Positions 1 to 9,030 of a stretch of 64,000 nucleotides of DNA are shown piece after piece. Origin of the DNA: Allobosea sp. OK403 (lineage in GTDB: Bacteria; Pseudomonadota; Alphaproteobacteria; Rhizobiales; Beijerinckiaceae); assembly GCF_900113835.1 (NCBI RefSeq), contig NZ_FOQV01000005.1:164796-228795 (forward strand), given 5' to 3'. The translations under genes were made by a program, and so were the position numbers. The notes beneath the pieces are model-generated. The model saw only the letters and a list, made by a program, of their open reading frames with translations. It had not been told where the DNA came from and did no database searches. The first letter of the stretch is position 1. Each line of letters opens with the position of its first letter.

Positions 1-1
1 C

Positions 2-70
2 GAGGCCGAGAACCGGCTGCACGCGCAGAAGGGCATCCTGGCCTGGTGCTTCGGCGGAGTCTCCGCCTGA
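2..70 (+). CDS. argF: Ornithine carbamoyltransferase, C-terminal end (partial)
   Basis: Only the last 22 codons and the TGA stop lie in the window. The tail reads ...ENRLHAQKGILAWCFGG..., which matches the family ending RLHxQKAxxAWL. The enzyme makes citrulline from ornithine and carbamoyl phosphate in arginine synthesis. The stop overlaps the next gene's start (TGATG at 68-72), so argF and hslO are probably translationally coupled. An argE-like gene lies close by on the other strand. The call rests on a short tail and on the common alphaproteobacterial argF-hslO order. Confidence 0.8.
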   Translation, partial: EAENRLHAQKGILAWCFGGVSA

Positions 71-1080
71 TGGCGGCCGATGATCTGGGGGCCGGCGTCG
101 CCGTGCTCGACGACCGGGTGGTGCCGTTCACCGTGCCCGATCTCGATGTGCGCGGCCGCGTTGTGCGGCTTGGCCCCTCGATCGACACCATTCTCGGCCG
201 GCACGACTATCCCGAGCCGGTCTCGCGCGTGCTCGGCGAGGCGGCGGCGCTGACCGTGCTGCTTGGGACGGCATTGAAATTCGAGGGCCGCTTCCAGCTC
301 CAGACCAAGAGCGACGGGCCGATCTCGATGATGGTCGTCGATTTCAACGCGCCCGACACCTATCGCGCCGTCGCGCATATCGACGAGGCCAAGCTGGAGC
401 AGGCCGTGGCCTCGGGCAATCTGAGCACCGGCGACCTGCTCGGCGAAGGCCATCTCGCCATGACGGTCGACCAGGGCTCGCAGACCACGCGCTATCAGGG
501 CGTTGTCGCTCTGAACCGGCAGAGTCTGGAAGAGGCGGCGCATCAGTATTTCCGCCAGTCGGAGCAGATTCCCAGCCGCATCCGGCTCGGCGTCGGCAGC
601 GTCGTCACCGGCGCGGGCCGGGAATGGCGCGCCGGCGGATTGCTCGTGCAGTTCATGCCGCATTCGCCCGATCGGCTGCGCGCGGCGGATTTGCATCCCG
701 GCGATGCGCCTGAAGGCCATGACATCCTGACCAACACCGATCCGGACGGCATCAGCGACGATTCCTGGGCCGAGGCGCGCTCATTGGTCGAGACGGTCGA
801 GGACCATGAATTGCTCGACCCGATGCTGGAGAGCGAGCGCCTGCTCTACCGGCTGTTCCATGAGCGTGGTGCGCGCGTCTTCGAGCCGGTCGCAGTGCAG
901 GAGGCCTGCCGCTGCTCACGCGAGCGCGTGCTCGGCATGCTGCGCGGCTTTTCAGCCGAGGACCGCAAGGCGATGGTCGCCGATGACGGCACGCTCGGCG
1001 TGACCTGCGAATTCTGCTCGCGGCGCTATACTTTTGAGGCATCGGAGGTCGAGGCGGGGCTGCTGCCGGTGGCGGAGTAA
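70..1080 (+). CDS. hslO: Hsp33 redox-regulated chaperone
   Basis: 336 residues from the ATG at 70, which overlaps the argF stop; the frame is open upstream to 46, but the overlapping ATG is the natural start. Hsp33 is a cytoplasmic holdase switched on by oxidative unfolding of its C-terminal zinc centre. The four zinc cysteines are visible as CRC (about 280 and 282) and CEFC (about 313 and 316), the expected CxC...CxxC pattern. The N-terminal part shows the family motif around GEAAAL and the FQLQTKSDGPI strand. The last residues of the family are somewhat extended. Transcription is probably shared with argF. A strong hairpin follows at 1100-1124. Confidence 0.95.
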   Translation: MAADDLGAGVAVLDDRVVPFTVPDLDVRGRVVRLGPSIDTILGRHDYPEPVSRVLGEAAALTVLLGTALKFEGRFQLQTKSDGPISMMVVDFNAPDTYRAVAHIDEAKLEQAVASGNLSTGDLLGEGHLAMTVDQGSQTTRYQGVVALNRQSLEEAAHQYFRQSEQIPSRIRLGVGSVVTGAGREWRAGGLLVQFMPHSPDRLRAADLHPGDAPEGHDILTNTDPDGISDDSWAEARSLVETVEDHELLDPMLESERLLYRLFHERGARVFEPVAVQEACRCSRERVLGMLRGFSAEDRKAMVADDGTLGVTCEFCSRRYTFEASEVEAGLLPVAE

Positions 1081-1099
1081 GGCGCTGGAACCGCGGGGA

Positions 1100-1246
1100 A
1101 CCCCTCTCCTGTAAGGAGAGGGGTAGGGGTGAGGTGTAGGCCCTCGGACCAGTTGCGTGGAAACCTCACAGCGAAGCAGCGGTGAGGGCACTGCTACAGC
1201 GTCAAACGGCCTACCCCTCACCCTGCCCTCTCCCTCCGGGAGAGGG
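1100..1246. repeat. Paired inverted repeats behind hslO and argE
   Basis: A perfect 11-bp hairpin (ACCCCTCTCCT, loop GTA) at 1100-1124 and a 9-bp hairpin (CCCTCTCCC, loop TCC) at 1226-1246 lie between two convergent genes. The flanks (TAGGGGTGAGG and CCTACCCCTCACC) are also mutually complementary, so the two hairpins are inverted copies of one element. Such units are common intergenic repeats in Hyphomicrobiales and can act as bidirectional terminators; the terminator role is inferred, since no U-run is present. Confidence 0.65.
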
Positions 1247-1280
1247 TTCCCCGCGCCCCTTCATTCAGCGCTACGCTCGA

Positions 1281-2459
1281 TTACCCCCGGCATTCCGCCA
1301 GCAGCCTGCGCATGAAAGCCTCGCCGGCGGCGAACTGCTCCAGCGTGATGAACTCGTCGGGCTGATGGGCCTGGTCGATCGAGCCTGGGCCGCAGACGAT
1401 GGTAGCTAAGCCGGCGCGCTGGAAATGGCCTGCCTCGGTGGCATAGGCGACCGCGATGGTGCTGTTGCGGCCGGCGAGCCGCATCACCAGCGTCTCGGCT
1501 TCCGATCCCGGATCAGGCGCGAGGCCTGGCACATCCGAGCTCATCACCGTCTCGATCGTCGCCGAGGGCGCGGTCTTGCGCATCCGGCCGAGAACCTCGT
1601 CCGAGAGGGTCTTGAAGCGCGCCGGCACATCCTCCGGATCCGAGCCTGGCAAGGTGCGCACCTCCCAGGACAGGTCGCAGCGATCGGCCAGGATGTTGCG
1701 GGCGATGCCGCCATGGAATTTTCCGACATGGACGGTGTCGTAGGGAGGGTCGAAGCGGCCGCTCGGGTCGAGCCTGCCTTCCCGCTCATCGGCCATCGCC
1801 ACCAGCCCGGCCGCCAGTCGTGTACCGGCATGGACGGCGCTGGCGCCCAGATGCGGTTTCGACGAATGCGCCGCAACACCGGTGACCGTGGTGAAGAAGG
1901 TGCGGATGCCCTTATGCGCGTCGGCAAGGTCGAGCGAGGTCGGCTCGCCGACGATGACGGCGCGCGGGCGCGGCAAGTCCTTACCCATCCGCGCGATGCC
2001 GTCGACCACGCCGAGGCAAGTGACCTCCTCGTCATAGGAGAAGAACAGATGGATCGGTGTCTTGAGATCGGCGGCGAGGAAATCCGGAACCAGCGCCAAC
2101 GCCAGCGCAATGAAGCCCTTCATGTCGACGGCGCCACGGCCATAGGCCCGGCCGCCCTCGACATGCAGCGTGAACGGATCGCGGCTCCAGGCCTGGCCCT
2201 CGACCGGCACGACATCGGTATGGCCCGACAGCAGGACGCCACCGCGATCCTGCGGGCCGATGGTGGCGAAGAGCGCCGCCTTGTCCCCGGTCGCATTGGG
2301 GATGCGTATGGAGGCAACGCCCCAGCCGGTGAGGTAGTCCTCGACGAAGGCGATCAGATCGAGATTGGATTTATGGCTGACCGTGTCGAAGGCGACGAGG
2401 CGGGCGAGCATGTCGAGCGGCGCGTAAAGCTGCCCGGTCGGCTGGGAGGAAGCAGTCAA
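1281..2459 (-). CDS. argE: Acetylornithine deacetylase (M20 peptidase family)
   Basis: 392 residues. Metal-binding motifs of the M20 family are in order: SGHTDVVPV (His-Thr-Asp), GRGAVDMKG (bridging Asp), SYDEEVTCLG (catalytic Glu pair) and EAGHFQRAG near the end. ArgE removes acetate from N-acetylornithine using two zinc ions in the cytoplasm. The frame begins with TTG at 2459-2457, which overlaps the apaG stop; an internal ATG (residue 17, MLARLVAF) is an alternative start. A second, diverged ArgE-like gene lies at 23404, so the true substrate is not certain, though the company of argF makes the arginine role reasonable here. Confidence 0.85.
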   Translation of the reverse strand: MTASSQPTGQLYAPLDMLARLVAFDTVSHKSNLDLIAFVEDYLTGWGVASIRIPNATGDKAALFATIGPQDRGGVLLSGHTDVVPVEGQAWSRDPFTLHVEGGRAYGRGAVDMKGFIALALALVPDFLAADLKTPIHLFFSYDEEVTCLGVVDGIARMGKDLPRPRAVIVGEPTSLDLADAHKGIRTFFTTVTGVAAHSSKPHLGASAVHAGTRLAAGLVAMADEREGRLDPSGRFDPPYDTVHVGKFHGGIARNILADRCDLSWEVRTLPGSDPEDVPARFKTLSDEVLGRMRKTAPSATIETVMSSDVPGLAPDPGSEAETLVMRLAGRNSTIAVAYATEAGHFQRAGLATIVCGPGSIDQAHQPDEFITLEQFAAGEAFMRRLLAECRG

Positions 2460-2848
2460 TGCAGAACCTTCTTCACATAGGGCGAATCGAGCGGAAAGAG
2501 CGGCACGACGACATCGAAGATCGCGCCGTCCTCGCCAAGCATGGCGTAAAAGCCGCTCATCGAGCCATCCGGCGTCGTCAAGGGGCAGCCGGAGGTATAG
2601 CTGAAGCTTTCACCCGGGCGCAGCACCGGCTGCTGGCCGATGACGCCGTCGCCGCGCACTTCATGAATCTCGCCACGGCCATCGGTGATGAACCAGTGCC
2701 GGGTCATCAATTGCACGGTCTGAAGCGACAGATTCACGATCTCGATCGAATAGGCCCAGAAATAGCGGCGCTGCTCATGTGAGGATTCCCCCTCCATGAA
2801 TTTCGGCGCGGCGGTCACGCGCACGCCATGCGTCTCCGCTTGATACAT
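2456..2848 (-). CDS. apaG: ApaG domain protein
   Basis: 130 residues, the full usual length of ApaG. The family signature is clear: FWAYSIEIVNLS, LMTRHWFITD, VRGDGVIGQQPVLRPGE and SGCPLTTPDGSMSGFY. ApaG is an immunoglobulin/fibronectin-like fold linked genetically to cobalt and magnesium tolerance; its biochemical role is not settled. The TGA stop overlaps the TTG start of the downstream argE, so the two are likely co-transcribed from a promoter in the 2849-3191 gap. Confidence 0.93.
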   Translation of the reverse strand: MYQAETHGVRVTAAPKFMEGESSHEQRRYFWAYSIEIVNLSLQTVQLMTRHWFITDGRGEIHEVRGDGVIGQQPVLRPGESFSYTSGCPLTTPDGSMSGFYAMLGEDGAIFDVVVPLFPLDSPYVKKVLH

Positions 2849-3191
2849 CGTGACGGTTCCCTCGATGGCGCGGGCGCCGCGCGGCCCGATCGTGGCCGGC
2901 GGGCGAGGCCCCTGTTATGAACCGGGCGGCGGCGGCGTCAATCCTGACGCGGCCGAACCGGCAAGCGCAAGCCCGCAGCTACGCCCAAGGAGCGGTTCAC
3001 AGCACCGGCAGCCAGGCCGGGCGATGCCGATCCAGGACCCAGCTGGCGCGTTCAAGCGCCGATTTGCCGCGTCGAGACGCCCAAAACAGCCCGGACACCC
3101 AAACAGCACTGTGGATGGCTGCGCCGGAAGCACGGAATGCGCTTTGCTTTCGCTGTAAGCTCTCGCCAAGCCCTTCATCGGACATCTGAGT
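2849..3191. other. Intergenic region, apaG / dCTP deaminase divergent
   Basis: About 340 bases between divergent genes. Several short frames exist on both strands but their translations are Ala/Pro/Arg-rich, overlap one another and show no domain, so I do not call a gene. It should hold the promoters of both neighbours. I could not pick out a convincing -35/-10 pair. Confidence 0.4.
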
Positions 3192-4223
3192 ATGAATTAC
3201 GGAATTTGGCCCTCGCAGACCATTCGCTCGGCGATCGCGAACGGGACCATACGCGCGAGTTCTCCGATCCATGAGGATCTGATCCAGCCCGCGAGCCTCG
3301 ATCTGCGGCTCGGCGCCACGGCGTTCAGGGTTCCGACCAGCTTCCTCCCGGGCAAGGGCAAAGCGGTCTCGGAGAGGCTGAAGGATCTCGCGACGCATGA
3401 GGTCGACCTGTCCAAGCCGCAGGTGCTCGAACGCAACTGCGTCCACATCATCCCGCTGCAGGAGCGCGTCTCGCTGGGAGCGGATACGAGCGCCCGCGCC
3501 AATCCCAAGAGTTCGTCCGGCCGCCTCGACATCTTCGTCCGCTTGATCGCCGATGGCGGCACGTCCTTCGACGAGATCCCGGCGGGCTATGACGGGCCGC
3601 TCTATGCGGAGGTCGTGCCGCGCTCGTTTCCGATCATCGCGCGCGCCGGCGACACGCTGAGCCAGTTGCGTTTCCGCCACCACGCCTCCGACGCAGTGCA
3701 GCCGGCGAACCGGTCGATTTCCGTTTCGATCGATCTGGAGGGCGCTGCAGCCGACGGGGTCATCGCGTACCGGGCCCGCAAGACCACCGGCCTGATCGAC
3801 CTGCAAAAGGTCGCAGAATACGACCGGAACGATTTCTGGGAGCCGATCAAATGCCGCCCGGGCCGGCGCGAACTCGTCCTGGTCCCGGACGAGTTCTACA
3901 TCATGGCCTCGCTCGAGGACATCGTCATCAACGAGAACGAGGCGGCCGAGATGGTCGCCTATGACACCGCGGTTGGAGAAGTGCGGGTGCATTATGCCGG
4001 CTTCCTGGACCCGTTCTTCGGCCGGGTCACCGATTCCTCCGGCAAGAGCAAGATCGTCCTCGAGATCCGGAGCCACGACGTTCCGTTCATGCTCGACCAT
4101 GGCCAGAGGGTCGGCACGATCGTCTTCGAGAACATGATCGAGCGCCCCGACAAGCTCTATGGACAGTCGATAAAGTCGAACTATCAGGGTCAGGGGCTGA
4201 AGCTCGCGAAGCAGTTTTTCTAG
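3192..4223 (+). CDS. dcd: 2'-deoxycytidine 5'-triphosphate deaminase, long form
   Basis: 343 residues, about twice a standard Dcd (near 190), matching the double-length form found in alphaproteobacteria. Seen motifs are IQPASLDLRLG near residue 35, the trimer-interface and catalytic stretch ARANPKSSSGRLDIFVR near 100, and a second-half DCD/dUTPase-like repeat with LVLVPDEFYI and VHYAGFLDPFF. It deaminates dCTP to dUTP for thymidylate synthesis. It stands alone, divergent from apaG. Its TAG stop at 4221-4223 is formed by the first bases of a dispersed repeat. Confidence 0.88.
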   Translation: MNYGIWPSQTIRSAIANGTIRASSPIHEDLIQPASLDLRLGATAFRVPTSFLPGKGKAVSERLKDLATHEVDLSKPQVLERNCVHIIPLQERVSLGADTSARANPKSSSGRLDIFVRLIADGGTSFDEIPAGYDGPLYAEVVPRSFPIIARAGDTLSQLRFRHHASDAVQPANRSISVSIDLEGAAADGVIAYRARKTTGLIDLQKVAEYDRNDFWEPIKCRPGRRELVLVPDEFYIMASLEDIVINENEAAEMVAYDTAVGEVRVHYAGFLDPFFGRVTDSSGKSKIVLEIRSHDVPFMLDHGQRVGTIVFENMIERPDKLYGQSIKSNYQGQGLKLAKQFF

Positions 4224-4345
4224 AGCCGGATAATTTCAGATGGGATCATTGCGTGGTCCCATCTGAAATCCGAATGTGTCTCCCATCTAAGCGTGAGAGC
4301 AATTTCTCCACGCAAACCGGCTTCCGCTTCGCTCGAAAGCGCTCC
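4222..4345 (+). repeat. Composite palindromic repeat, copy 1
   Basis: Two modules. The first is a hairpin built from GATTTCAGATGGGACCACG-like arms (4224-4303). The second is the element ending ACGCAAACCGG-TTCCGCTTCGCTCGAAAGCGCTCC. The same two-module layout recurs at 32174-32399. It begins inside the TAG stop of the upstream dCTP deaminase gene. See the findings for the full list of copies. Confidence 0.85.
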
Positions 4346-4411
4346 ATCAGCCGCCCGCGTGAATATCTCCGGCAGGCAGAGGCGCCGCATGGAGGGGACC
4401 AGGCAATCCCC

Positions 4412-6292
4412 TCACAGAAACCCGATCGAGATCCACGGGATGAAGGTGATCAGCAGCAGGCCCAGGAAGAGCCAGGCCAGGTAGATCCAGATGCGGCGCA
4501 TGCCGGCGTCGGGCGGCACGTCACCGATGATGCAGGCGGCGTAGTAGCAAAGCCCGAAGGGCGGCGCGAACAGCCCCAGCCCCATCGCGAGGATGACGAC
4601 CATGCTGTAATGCACCTCGTGGATGCCGAACTGCTTGGCGATCGGGAACAGCAGCGGCCCGAACAGCACGATCGCCGGAATGCCTTCCAGCACGCTGCCG
4701 AGCACGATGAAGGCGATCACCGAGATCAGCAGGAAGCCATTGGCGCCACCCGGCACGCCGGCCATGCGGGCCGCGAGTTCATGCGAGAAGCCCGATTGCG
4801 CCAAGGCCCAGGCCATGGCGCTGGCTGCGCCGACGATGAACAGGATCGCGCCCGAAAGCGAGGCCGTCTGCACCAGCATCGGCAAGGCATTCCGCCAGAC
4901 CAAGCCGCCGCGATAGATCAGCAACCCCAATACGAGGCTGTAGGCGATGCCGATGGTCGAGACCTCTGTGGCCGTGGCGACGCCTTCGACCACGGCGCTG
5001 CGGATCAGGAAGGGCAGGATCAGCGCGGGAATCGCGATCCAGAGCGTCTTGGCCACGAGCGACATCGGCGCACGCTCGATCTTGACGCTGGCATCCTCCT
5101 CCTTGCCGGCGCGATAGCGCGCCACCAGCGCCAGCACGAAGGCCAGCACCAAGGCTGGCAGGATGCCGGCCGTGAACAGCGCCGCGATCGAGACGCCAGT
5201 GACCGAGGCGATCGCGATCAGCACGATCGAGGGCGGGATCGTCTCGCTCATCGCGCCGGAGGCTGCGAGCAGCGAGACCAGCTCGCCATCCTTCATGCCG
5301 CGCTTGCGCATCTCCGGAAACAGCACCGGGGCGATCGCCGCCATGTCGGCGGTCTTCGAGCCCGAGATGCCCGAGACCAGCAGCATCGCCCCCAGCATGA
5401 CATAGGACATGCCGCCCCGGACATGGCCGAGCACCGAGGCCAGGAAGGCGACCATGACGCGCGCCATGCCGGTCGCCTCGACCAATTGACCGAGCAAGAC
5501 GAAGAGCGGCACAGCGAGCAGGATCAGCGAGCTCATACCCTCGTCGATGCGCCCGACCACGACCAGCAGCGGCGTCCGCGTCGTGATCAACAGGAAGGCT
5601 GCCGTCGCCAGGCAGAAGGAAAAGGCGATCGGCACGCCCGCCATGACGGCAAGCCCGAGCAGCCCGACGAAGAAGATCAGCAGGTTCCAGTTGCCGAGCC
5701 CCTTCAGCGAGGGGCCGATGAGGTAAAGCGCACCGGCGATCAGCGCATACAGCGCCGCAACCGAGAGCACATCGCGCCAGGAATGCCGCGCCAGGCTCAG
5801 GAGCACGCTCGCCAGCGCGATCAGGCAGCCCACCGGAATGGCGGCGGCGCGGATGGTGCCGGGCCAGCCAAGTGCCGGCGTCTCAACGAAGGACTGGTCT
5901 TCCATATATTCCCAGGTCGGATGCAGGATCAGGGCGAGGAAGATCGCCACGCCCCCGGCGGCGAGCGTCGCCGCCCAGGCCTCGGCGCGCGGCGAGAGGA
6001 ACGAGACGAAGAAGGTCAATCGCATATGCGAGGCGCGCTGGACGGCGATGGCGCTGCCCAGCATGGCGAGCCAGAGGAACAGGATTGAGGCTAATTCGTC
6101 CGACCAGATCAGCGGCTGGTGGAAGGTGCGGGCGAGAATGCCGAGGAACAGGATCACCACCTCGGCGACGACAACCGCTGCGGCAGGGATTTCGACGAGC
6201 AGGCGCAAGCCGCGCTCGATCCTCCCGATCAACCCGGAGCTGCGCCCCGGGTTGAGTGCGACCATGTCGGGATCGCCGATCGCCGCGCTCAT
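4412..6292 (-). CDS. TRAP transporter permease, fused small and large subunits (DctQM)
   Basis: 626 residues. The N-terminal part (to about residue 190) carries four hydrophobic helices with the DctQ-like WSDELASILFLWLAMLG motif. The rest is a DctM domain with many membrane spans, including the GVPIAFSF, GMSYVMLGAMLLVSGISGSKTADMAAI-type and SGAMSETIPPSIVLI segments. The family imports organic acids with sodium or proton, fed by a periplasmic binding protein. The upstream DctP gene (6289-7344) overlaps its start by four bases, so both are one operon. A LysR regulator is divergent. Fusion of DctQ to DctM is known in the family. Substrate is not readable from sequence. Confidence 0.92.
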   Translation of the reverse strand: MSAAIGDPDMVALNPGRSSGLIGRIERGLRLLVEIPAAAVVVAEVVILFLGILARTFHQPLIWSDELASILFLWLAMLGSAIAVQRASHMRLTFFVSFLSPRAEAWAATLAAGGVAIFLALILHPTWEYMEDQSFVETPALGWPGTIRAAAIPVGCLIALASVLLSLARHSWRDVLSVAALYALIAGALYLIGPSLKGLGNWNLLIFFVGLLGLAVMAGVPIAFSFCLATAAFLLITTRTPLLVVVGRIDEGMSSLILLAVPLFVLLGQLVEATGMARVMVAFLASVLGHVRGGMSYVMLGAMLLVSGISGSKTADMAAIAPVLFPEMRKRGMKDGELVSLLAASGAMSETIPPSIVLIAIASVTGVSIAALFTAGILPALVLAFVLALVARYRAGKEEDASVKIERAPMSLVAKTLWIAIPALILPFLIRSAVVEGVATATEVSTIGIAYSLVLGLLIYRGGLVWRNALPMLVQTASLSGAILFIVGAASAMAWALAQSGFSHELAARMAGVPGGANGFLLISVIAFIVLGSVLEGIPAIVLFGPLLFPIAKQFGIHEVHYSMVVILAMGLGLFAPPFGLCYYAACIIGDVPPDAGMRRIWIYLAWLFLGLLLITFIPWISIGFL

Positions 6293-7344
6293 GCCAGCGC
6301 CCCGACCACAGCCTCGAGCGCCTTCCAGTTATCCTCGCCGAACTTGCCGCGCCACTCCTTGTAGAAGCCGGCCGCGCTGAGGCCCTTGCGGAAAGCCTCC
6401 TTGTCGGCCGCCTCGAAGGTCAGTCCCTTGGCGATGAGCTGGTCCTTCAGCGTGGTGTTGAGCTTGGTCGTATCGTCGCGCTGCTCCAGCGCGGCGCGGT
6501 CGAGCTCGCGCTTGACGATCGCCTTCAGATCATCGGGCAGAGCGCTCATCGAGCGGCGATTGCCGAGGATGAAGAACGGATCCCAGATGTGGTTGGTCTC
6601 GGAAACGTATTTCTGGACCTCGTAGATCTTGCCGGCCTCGATGGTGACGAGCCCGTTTTCCTGGCCGTCGACGAGGCGGGTCTGCAGCGCCGTGTAGAGC
6701 TCGTTGAAGTTGATCGAGGTCGGGCTGGCGCCGAGCGATTTGAACAGCGAGGTGAAGATCGGCGAGACCGGCACGCGGATGCGATAGCCGGCGAGGTCTG
6801 CCGGCGTCTTGATCGGCTTGGCCGAGGAGGTGATCTGCCGGAAGGTGTTGTCGGCCGGTTTGGCGACGACGAGCGCGCCGGTCTTCTCGATTTGCGCCGC
6901 GATCAGCTTGCCGAGATCGCCATCCATCGCTTTCCAGACCTGGCCGTAATCGGCGAAGGCGAAGCCGACATTGGCGATGCCCGCGAGCGGTGCGACGGTG
7001 GAGAGCACCGAGCCGGCGATGTTGAGGAAATCAACGCCGCCGCTCCGGATCTGCGTCAGCAGATCGGTATCGGAGCCGAGCTGCGAGGCGGGGAAGAAAC
7101 GGATCTCCATCCGGCCGCCGCTCGCCTCCTTGATGCGCAGCGCGGCCTCGCCCAGCCGGGTGTTGATCGGCTGCGTCAGGGATTGCCCGGTCGCGAGCTT
7201 GTACTCGAATTCGGCGGCGCGCGCCGGCCGGGTGCGGATGGCGACGAGCGGGATGGCGGCCGCACCAGCGAGGAGGCTGCGCCGGGTCAGCGTCGCGCCT
7301 AGCGACGATAGGGGCGCGGATGAAGGCTTCTGATGATCTGGCAT
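6289..7344 (-). CDS. TRAP transporter substrate-binding protein (DctP family)
   Basis: 351 residues with a Tat-like signal (LTRRSLLAGAAAIP, cleavage after ARA near residue 44), so it is exported to the periplasm. The DctP fold is seen from FFPASQLGSDTDLLTQIRSG through the conserved GYRIRVPVSPIFTSLFKSLGA region to VDGQENGLVTI. The Arg in GYRIR normally clamps the ligand carboxylate, so an organic acid is expected. An excellent Shine-Dalgarno (AGGAGGA) precedes the ATG at 7344. It overlaps the permease gene and is divergent from a LysR gene, which probably controls it. Confidence 0.94.
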   Translation of the reverse strand: MPDHQKPSSAPLSSLGATLTRRSLLAGAAAIPLVAIRTRPARAAEFEYKLATGQSLTQPINTRLGEAALRIKEASGGRMEIRFFPASQLGSDTDLLTQIRSGGVDFLNIAGSVLSTVAPLAGIANVGFAFADYGQVWKAMDGDLGKLIAAQIEKTGALVVAKPADNTFRQITSSAKPIKTPADLAGYRIRVPVSPIFTSLFKSLGASPTSINFNELYTALQTRLVDGQENGLVTIEAGKIYEVQKYVSETNHIWDPFFILGNRRSMSALPDDLKAIVKRELDRAALEQRDDTTKLNTTLKDQLIAKGLTFEAADKEAFRKGLSAAGFYKEWRGKFGEDNWKALEAVVGALA

Positions 7345-7735
7345 GGACGGTCCTCCTGAATTTTGTCTCCGGCGTCGCTGATGCGCGTCGGTATCCTGTT
7401 CGTGTCTGGTTGCGCCTGGCCTGAAAGCCGTGTCCCGACTGAGCGCCGGTCGCGCCAGGCGGCGCGCATGGCGGCGCCGGCATCATCCCGCGGCGGGACA
7501 TGCGCGTGTTCAGCTTGCGCGTGGTCAGCGATATTGGGGCTGTTCGAGCGGTCCTCTTCCTTGGGCGGTCCGACCTTTGGCCGGTATCCAGCGTTCCTGA
7601 CGCCTCTCTGAACGGAGGCTTTCCCTTCTGGCGCCGACCTTGCGGCCGTCTCCAGCAGCGTCAGCCTAGATTGCTGGCCACTGCGCACAATTGAGTTATA
7701 TTTCGCGTCCTTTTAGCTGACCTTAAAGGTTCGCG
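7345..7735. promoter_or_regulatory. Divergent control region, TRAP operon / LysR gene
   Basis: About 390 bases between divergent genes. No credible coding frame: the open stretches on either strand are Arg/Ala-rich and overlap. The half nearest the LysR gene is AT-richer (7670-7735, with TTGAGTTATATTTCG and TTAAAGG), as expected for a promoter with a LysR T-N11-A type site. I do not assign an exact operator. Confidence 0.45.
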
Positions 7736-8644
7736 ATGCAGATTCCGTTCCGCTCGATCATCGTCTTCCATGCGGTGGCGCGCGCCGGCAGCGTCTCGCG
7801 CGCCGCGGAGGAGCTGCGCGTCACGCCGTCTGCGGTCAGCCAGCAGATCCAGGCGCTGGAGCTGCATCTGGGAACGGCGCTGACCCTGAAGGTCGGCCGC
7901 AACATCACGCTCACCGAAGCCGGCGAGCGCTATTTCCAGATGGTCGGGCGCGAGATCGAGCATATCGCCGATGTGACGCAGCATGTGCGCGGCATCCGCT
8001 CGGCCACGACCCTGACGGTGCGGGCCGCGCCCAGCGTCTCCAGCAAATGGCTCCTGCCGCGCCTCCACAGCTTCGTCGACGCCAATCCGGATATCGAATT
8101 GCGGCTCGACGGCACCAATGAACCGACCGATTTCAGCAAGGAGAACGTCGATATCGAGATCAGGCATGGCGAAGGCGTTTGGCCCGGCCTGTTCATCGAG
8201 GGGCTCGGCAAGGAGCGCTTTTTCCCGCTCTGCTCGCCTTCGCTGTTGGCGCCAGCCAGCCTCACAGCCGCGGATCTGCCCGAGCAGCGCCTGATCCACT
8301 CCGTCAAATCGCAGATGCAATGGCCGCGCTGGTTTGCCGAGGCCGGCGTCGAGCCGGAGCGGCGCTGGCATCGCGTTCTCTTCGACCGCAGCCATATGGC
8401 GATCGATGCTGCCGCCAATGGCATGGGCATCGCGCTCGAAAGCGAATTGCTCGCCTGGCGCGAGCTTGCCGACGGCTCCCTGATCCGCCCGGTCCGCGAT
8501 GCCCCCGAGATCATGGTCGCGACGCAATGGATCGTCTGCCCGCATAACCATCTGCGGCATCGCAAGACCCGCACCTTCCTCGACTGGCTCCGGGCCGAGC
8601 GGGAGCGTTCGCAGCTGCAGCACACTGAGGCCGCGACAGTTTAG
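7736..8644 (+). CDS. LysR family transcriptional regulator, GcvA-like
   Basis: 302 residues. Helix-turn-helix at residues 1-60 (FHAVARAGSVSRAAEELRVTPSAVSQQIQALE), with LGTALTLKVGRNITLTEAGERY closing the DNA-binding domain, then an effector domain beginning VRAAPSVSSKWLLPRL and the IEIRHGEG-W-GLF pattern typical of the GcvA subgroup. Divergence from the TRAP operon suggests it regulates organic-acid uptake and itself. The SAF oxidoreductase gene downstream on the same strand could be part of the regulon. Confidence 0.92.
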   Translation: MQIPFRSIIVFHAVARAGSVSRAAEELRVTPSAVSQQIQALELHLGTALTLKVGRNITLTEAGERYFQMVGREIEHIADVTQHVRGIRSATTLTVRAAPSVSSKWLLPRLHSFVDANPDIELRLDGTNEPTDFSKENVDIEIRHGEGVWPGLFIEGLGKERFFPLCSPSLLAPASLTAADLPEQRLIHSVKSQMQWPRWFAEAGVEPERRWHRVLFDRSHMAIDAAANGMGIALESELLAWRELADGSLIRPVRDAPEIMVATQWIVCPHNHLRHRKTRTFLDWLRAERERSQLQHTEAATV

Positions 8645-9030
8645 CCGTTCTACATCGTTGGCGCAGATAATCTGAATTGCCCCGATGCTGGCTGCTCCCT
8701 AACCTCCAGGTCGTAGCAAGGCGGGGCATATTGACCTTTGGTCGCGACAACCCGCCGCTCGACAGGGAAACGCAATGACCAAAGAGGATGTCGCCTCAAG
8801 CCCGGCGACGGCCCTGGCGGCTGTCTGCGTCTCTCCCGGCCGAGCCTTCGCGACGCTTTTCCCAAAGACCGCTCCCGATCCGGCGTTGAGGCCGGCGCGG
8901 TTAAATCTGCTCTCCTAGAGCAATTTCCGATCCAGTTGGATCGCTCAATTGCTCTAGGCCTTTGTTTTAACGCGCTTTCTTCACGCGAGCCGGTATCCGC
9001 TTCGCTCGAAAACGCTCTGGAGGACACGTC
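8645..9030. other. Intergenic region LysR / oxidoreductase
   Basis: No gene is supported. The 3' part (8917-9018) is a dispersed palindromic repeat. The repeat runs directly into the Shine-Dalgarno GGAGGA (9019-9024) of the next gene, so it lies in the 5' leader of that mRNA if transcription starts upstream. The first 270 bases show nothing I recognise. Confidence 0.45.
8917..9018 (+). repeat. Composite palindromic repeat, copy 2
   Basis: Starts AGAGCAATTTCCGATCCAG, has the inner palindrome TCCAGTTGGATCGCTCAATTGCTCT, then CACGCGAGCCGGTATCCG and CTTCGCTCGAAAACGCTCT. The ends (AGAGC...GCTCT) are inverted. It abuts the ribosome-binding site of the gene at 9031. Confidence 0.85.

Noticed and set aside
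4253..6088. 611-residue frame on the plus strand
   Set aside because: Antisense to the TRAP permease; His/Gln/Arg/Asp-rich without any domain.
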